This document shows positions 62,240 to 64,000 of a stretch of DNA of 64,000 bases, piece after piece. The position numbers and the translations under genes are program-made. The stretch's first letter is position 1. Each line of letters begins with the position of its first letter. A model generated the notes under the pieces. That model saw nothing but the letters and a program-made list of their open reading frames with translations, did not search any database and was not told where the DNA came from. Source of the DNA: Symbiodinium natans (Eukaryota > Sar > Dinophyceae > Suessiales > Symbiodiniaceae); assembly GCA_905221605.1 (NCBI GenBank), contig CAJNDS010000113.1, positions 1,763,082 to 1,827,081 of the forward strand. Reading direction: 5' to 3'.

Positions 62240-63056
62240 GAAAATGGAACGTCCTATAACAAAAAACAAACAACCAAAGAGGTACCACTGAAAAAGCTCA
62301 GCTGCTGCTCCCTGCAAGAGCCGACGAGGCTAGAGCCCTGACGCAGGAGGCTTTAAGGGAGAGGCCCTCAAAGCCGAGGTGACATCCTAAACTTTTAGGG
62401 TTTCGGGTTCATGAGGCTTGGGGCTTGGGGTTGAATTCAACCTGAAAGAGCCTACTTGGCCCTAAATCCTGAACCGTGAGCCTAGTTCTGGGGATTGAGG
62501 AAGGCACCTTTGCAACACCGCGCGCCCTGCCCGAGGACCTCCAAAGAGCACTTGTGTGAACAGCCCCGAGGTTATTCGGCCACCTACAAAGTGTTGGCAT
62601 TTAGGCAAACCCTCTACAAATTAAACTGGGGCCCTGCAGCAGCCTTCCACGGGGCTGTCGGCCGAAGGCCGATATCAGGACTCGCAGCACGCGTGCCTAG
62701 AGCAGCTCGGCATCACATCCCCACAGAAGCTGCTGTGAACTATGCCTACTGTTCTTTTCGGCCAACTTGTACCTTCCCGAATCTCGTGGTGGGCTAGCGG
62801 CTGCACAAGCTAAACGCGTTTCAAAGCGCTGAGAAGACTCCTAAATAACATAACAGATGATGGTTTTTGTCCCTCCAGGTATGGTTGTGGCAAGCTCCAG
62901 GTTGAGAAGAGAACTAGCGCCAAAAGTGGGGACATGAAACGGATTTGACTCATTGTAGGCTTAAGACTTCTATAACTGTCTGACTTTACGGGTTTCACTA
63001 GGGTTCAACCATCTTAGACCCCCGCCGACCCAAAATGCGAGCCCAAGCACCTGCAG
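62240..63056. other. no firm gene
   Basis: Open frames on both strands at 62409-62800; none with bias or domain. Confidence 0.35.
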
Positions 63057-63274
63057 TTGCCATGGACCCTCCGCGCTCCGCGTCAACTGCTGGCGGATCG
63101 CAACACAAAGTTGCGCCTCGTGACTGTTTGGGTTTCAGTTCCGGAGACAACTCAGACCGAACGAGCCGATACTGGAAACAAAGAGGAACTGTTTGGACGT
63201 GCTGCGTTATACTGCATAGGTCCTACAAGCTCGTCGTATAGACTCTCAACTCACATGCTTAGCGTACCATTAAG
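63057..63274 (+). CDS. exon, unidentified
   Basis: After CACCTGCAG|, 'LPWTLRAPRQLLADRNTKLR' and on to 'STHMLSVPL', ending CCATTAAG|GTTCGG where a family F element begins. The first third has the best bias, so the exon may be shorter. Confidence 0.45.
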
Positions 63275-63276
63275 GT

Positions 63277-63358
63277 TCGGAATAATTACCAATATTACTC
63301 AGTTATGGTCCCGAATAACCCCCAAACCCTATTCTAATCATTCAGGTCCCTATATTAC
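63277..63358 (+). mobile_element. family F element at an exon end
   Basis: CGGAATAATTACCAATATTA ... CCCAAACCCTATTCTAATCA ... GGTCCCTATA, immediately after a possible donor AAG|GTT. Confidence 0.65.
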
Positions 63359-63519
63359 ATACCCCTTGGGGCGTTGGAGTTGGGGCTTGGCCCCAGCTAC
63401 GAGAAGTACAAGTGCCGGTGTCGCTTCCCAGTCAGCACCCGAGCCTGGTCCATGCGGTCACATTCAACCTCAGCTCACTTCGGCTCAAGTCCACATCCCC
63501 AAATATTAGAATTCTGAAG

Positions 63520-64000
63520 CCCTGATGTCCCAGGCCACCACCAGCCACAGTCGCTGAACCGCAGGCTTTCTCTCACGCCGACAATCATGAAATATCCAAC
63601 CTCCTCCCAGCAAAAAAATCGATCAGCCAAAACCACTGAGGTAATTAAGGGTACTGGAGGATTCCGTGGCGGTTGATTTCCCGGAAACTGCACTCCAAAT
63701 GACTCCAAGTGTGGCCGAGGAGATGGCCGACTTAAAACCTAAAAACTCGTCCTAAAAAGCCCAGACAGGATAAGACATCGCAACACAAGGCCCTTGCACA
63801 AGCCCTCCAACACAAGCTCCTGTAATGGGCCCCTCCCCTCGCCAAACCCCAAAACCTGAAACCAGTCAACACAAGCCCTAAAGCCGTAACCTTGGAAGTC
63901 TCAACCCTACCTGCAAGCCCTGCACAATTGTAGCTTCCAGCCCCCCCCCCCCCCCCCCCCCCCCCCCGGAAGAATATATTTAGGGTGGCACAGGCAAAGA
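63520..64000. other. no firm gene; poly-C at 63942-63967
   Basis: Unassigned DNA, then a C-run of about 26 near the window end. Confidence 0.5.

Overview
This window looks like nuclear DNA of a dinoflagellate. Four things point there. Exons join through GT, GC and GA donors, always with AG acceptors. There is a secreted Cys-rich protein of a type I know from dinoflagellates. Degenerate TTTAGGG/CCCTAAA repeats are scattered everywhere. Short intron-sized repeats end at exon boundaries. No bacterial operon, CRISPR array or rRNA was seen, and I found no convincing tRNA. The genus cannot be told from the sequence.

Layout. 0.5-5.4 kb: a two-ORF LINE on the minus strand (ORF1 4522-5283; ORF2 668-4312 with intact endonuclease and reverse transcriptase motifs), with four copies of a 13-bp motif on each side of ORF2. 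5.5-14.8 kb: telomere-like arrays, short inverted-repeat elements, one 705-bp DNA-transposon-like element with a 9-bp target duplication (8279-9001), and a few weak exons. 15.2-15.8 kb: a two-exon secreted Cys-rich protein gene. 16-23 kb: mostly repeats and microsatellites. 24.0-33.2 kb: a minus-strand gene for an Ariadne-like RBR E3 ubiquitin ligase. It is cut into small exons (36 to 559 bp) and its introns hold a 650-bp (AGT)n tract, telomere-like arrays and several transposon-like repeats. 33.5-38 kb: further exons on both strands. 38.1-38.6 kb: an inverted-repeat-bounded block of telomere arrays and G/C tracts. 41.8-45.3 kb: a minus-strand gene of unknown function (gene C), ten exons in two phase-consistent runs. 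46.6-47.0 kb: an AT-rich foldback. 56.7-60.1 kb: another unknown minus-strand gene (gene K). 61.4-63.3 kb: a few terminal or internal exons.

The most interesting theme is intron origin. One inverted-repeat family (family D) forms a whole intron, end to end, in two unrelated genes, and splicing it out keeps both reading frames. Another family (E) starts at or close behind the donor side of exons in three genes. A third (C) sits inside a codon with a 4-bp target duplication, exactly where an intron would have to be. Telomere-like repeats fill many introns, and in TTTAGGG orientation they contain both a possible donor (G|GTTTAG) and a possible acceptor (TTTAG|G), which some exons appear to use. 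These are introner-like elements. Introners are known from dinoflagellates, but I cannot say whether these families are described.

Exon calls rest on hand translation, codon bias (G/C-rich third positions), splice-site context and phase matching between neighbours. No transcript data or database search was available, so single exons without a phase-matched neighbour are tentative. Many further short exons are probably unlisted.
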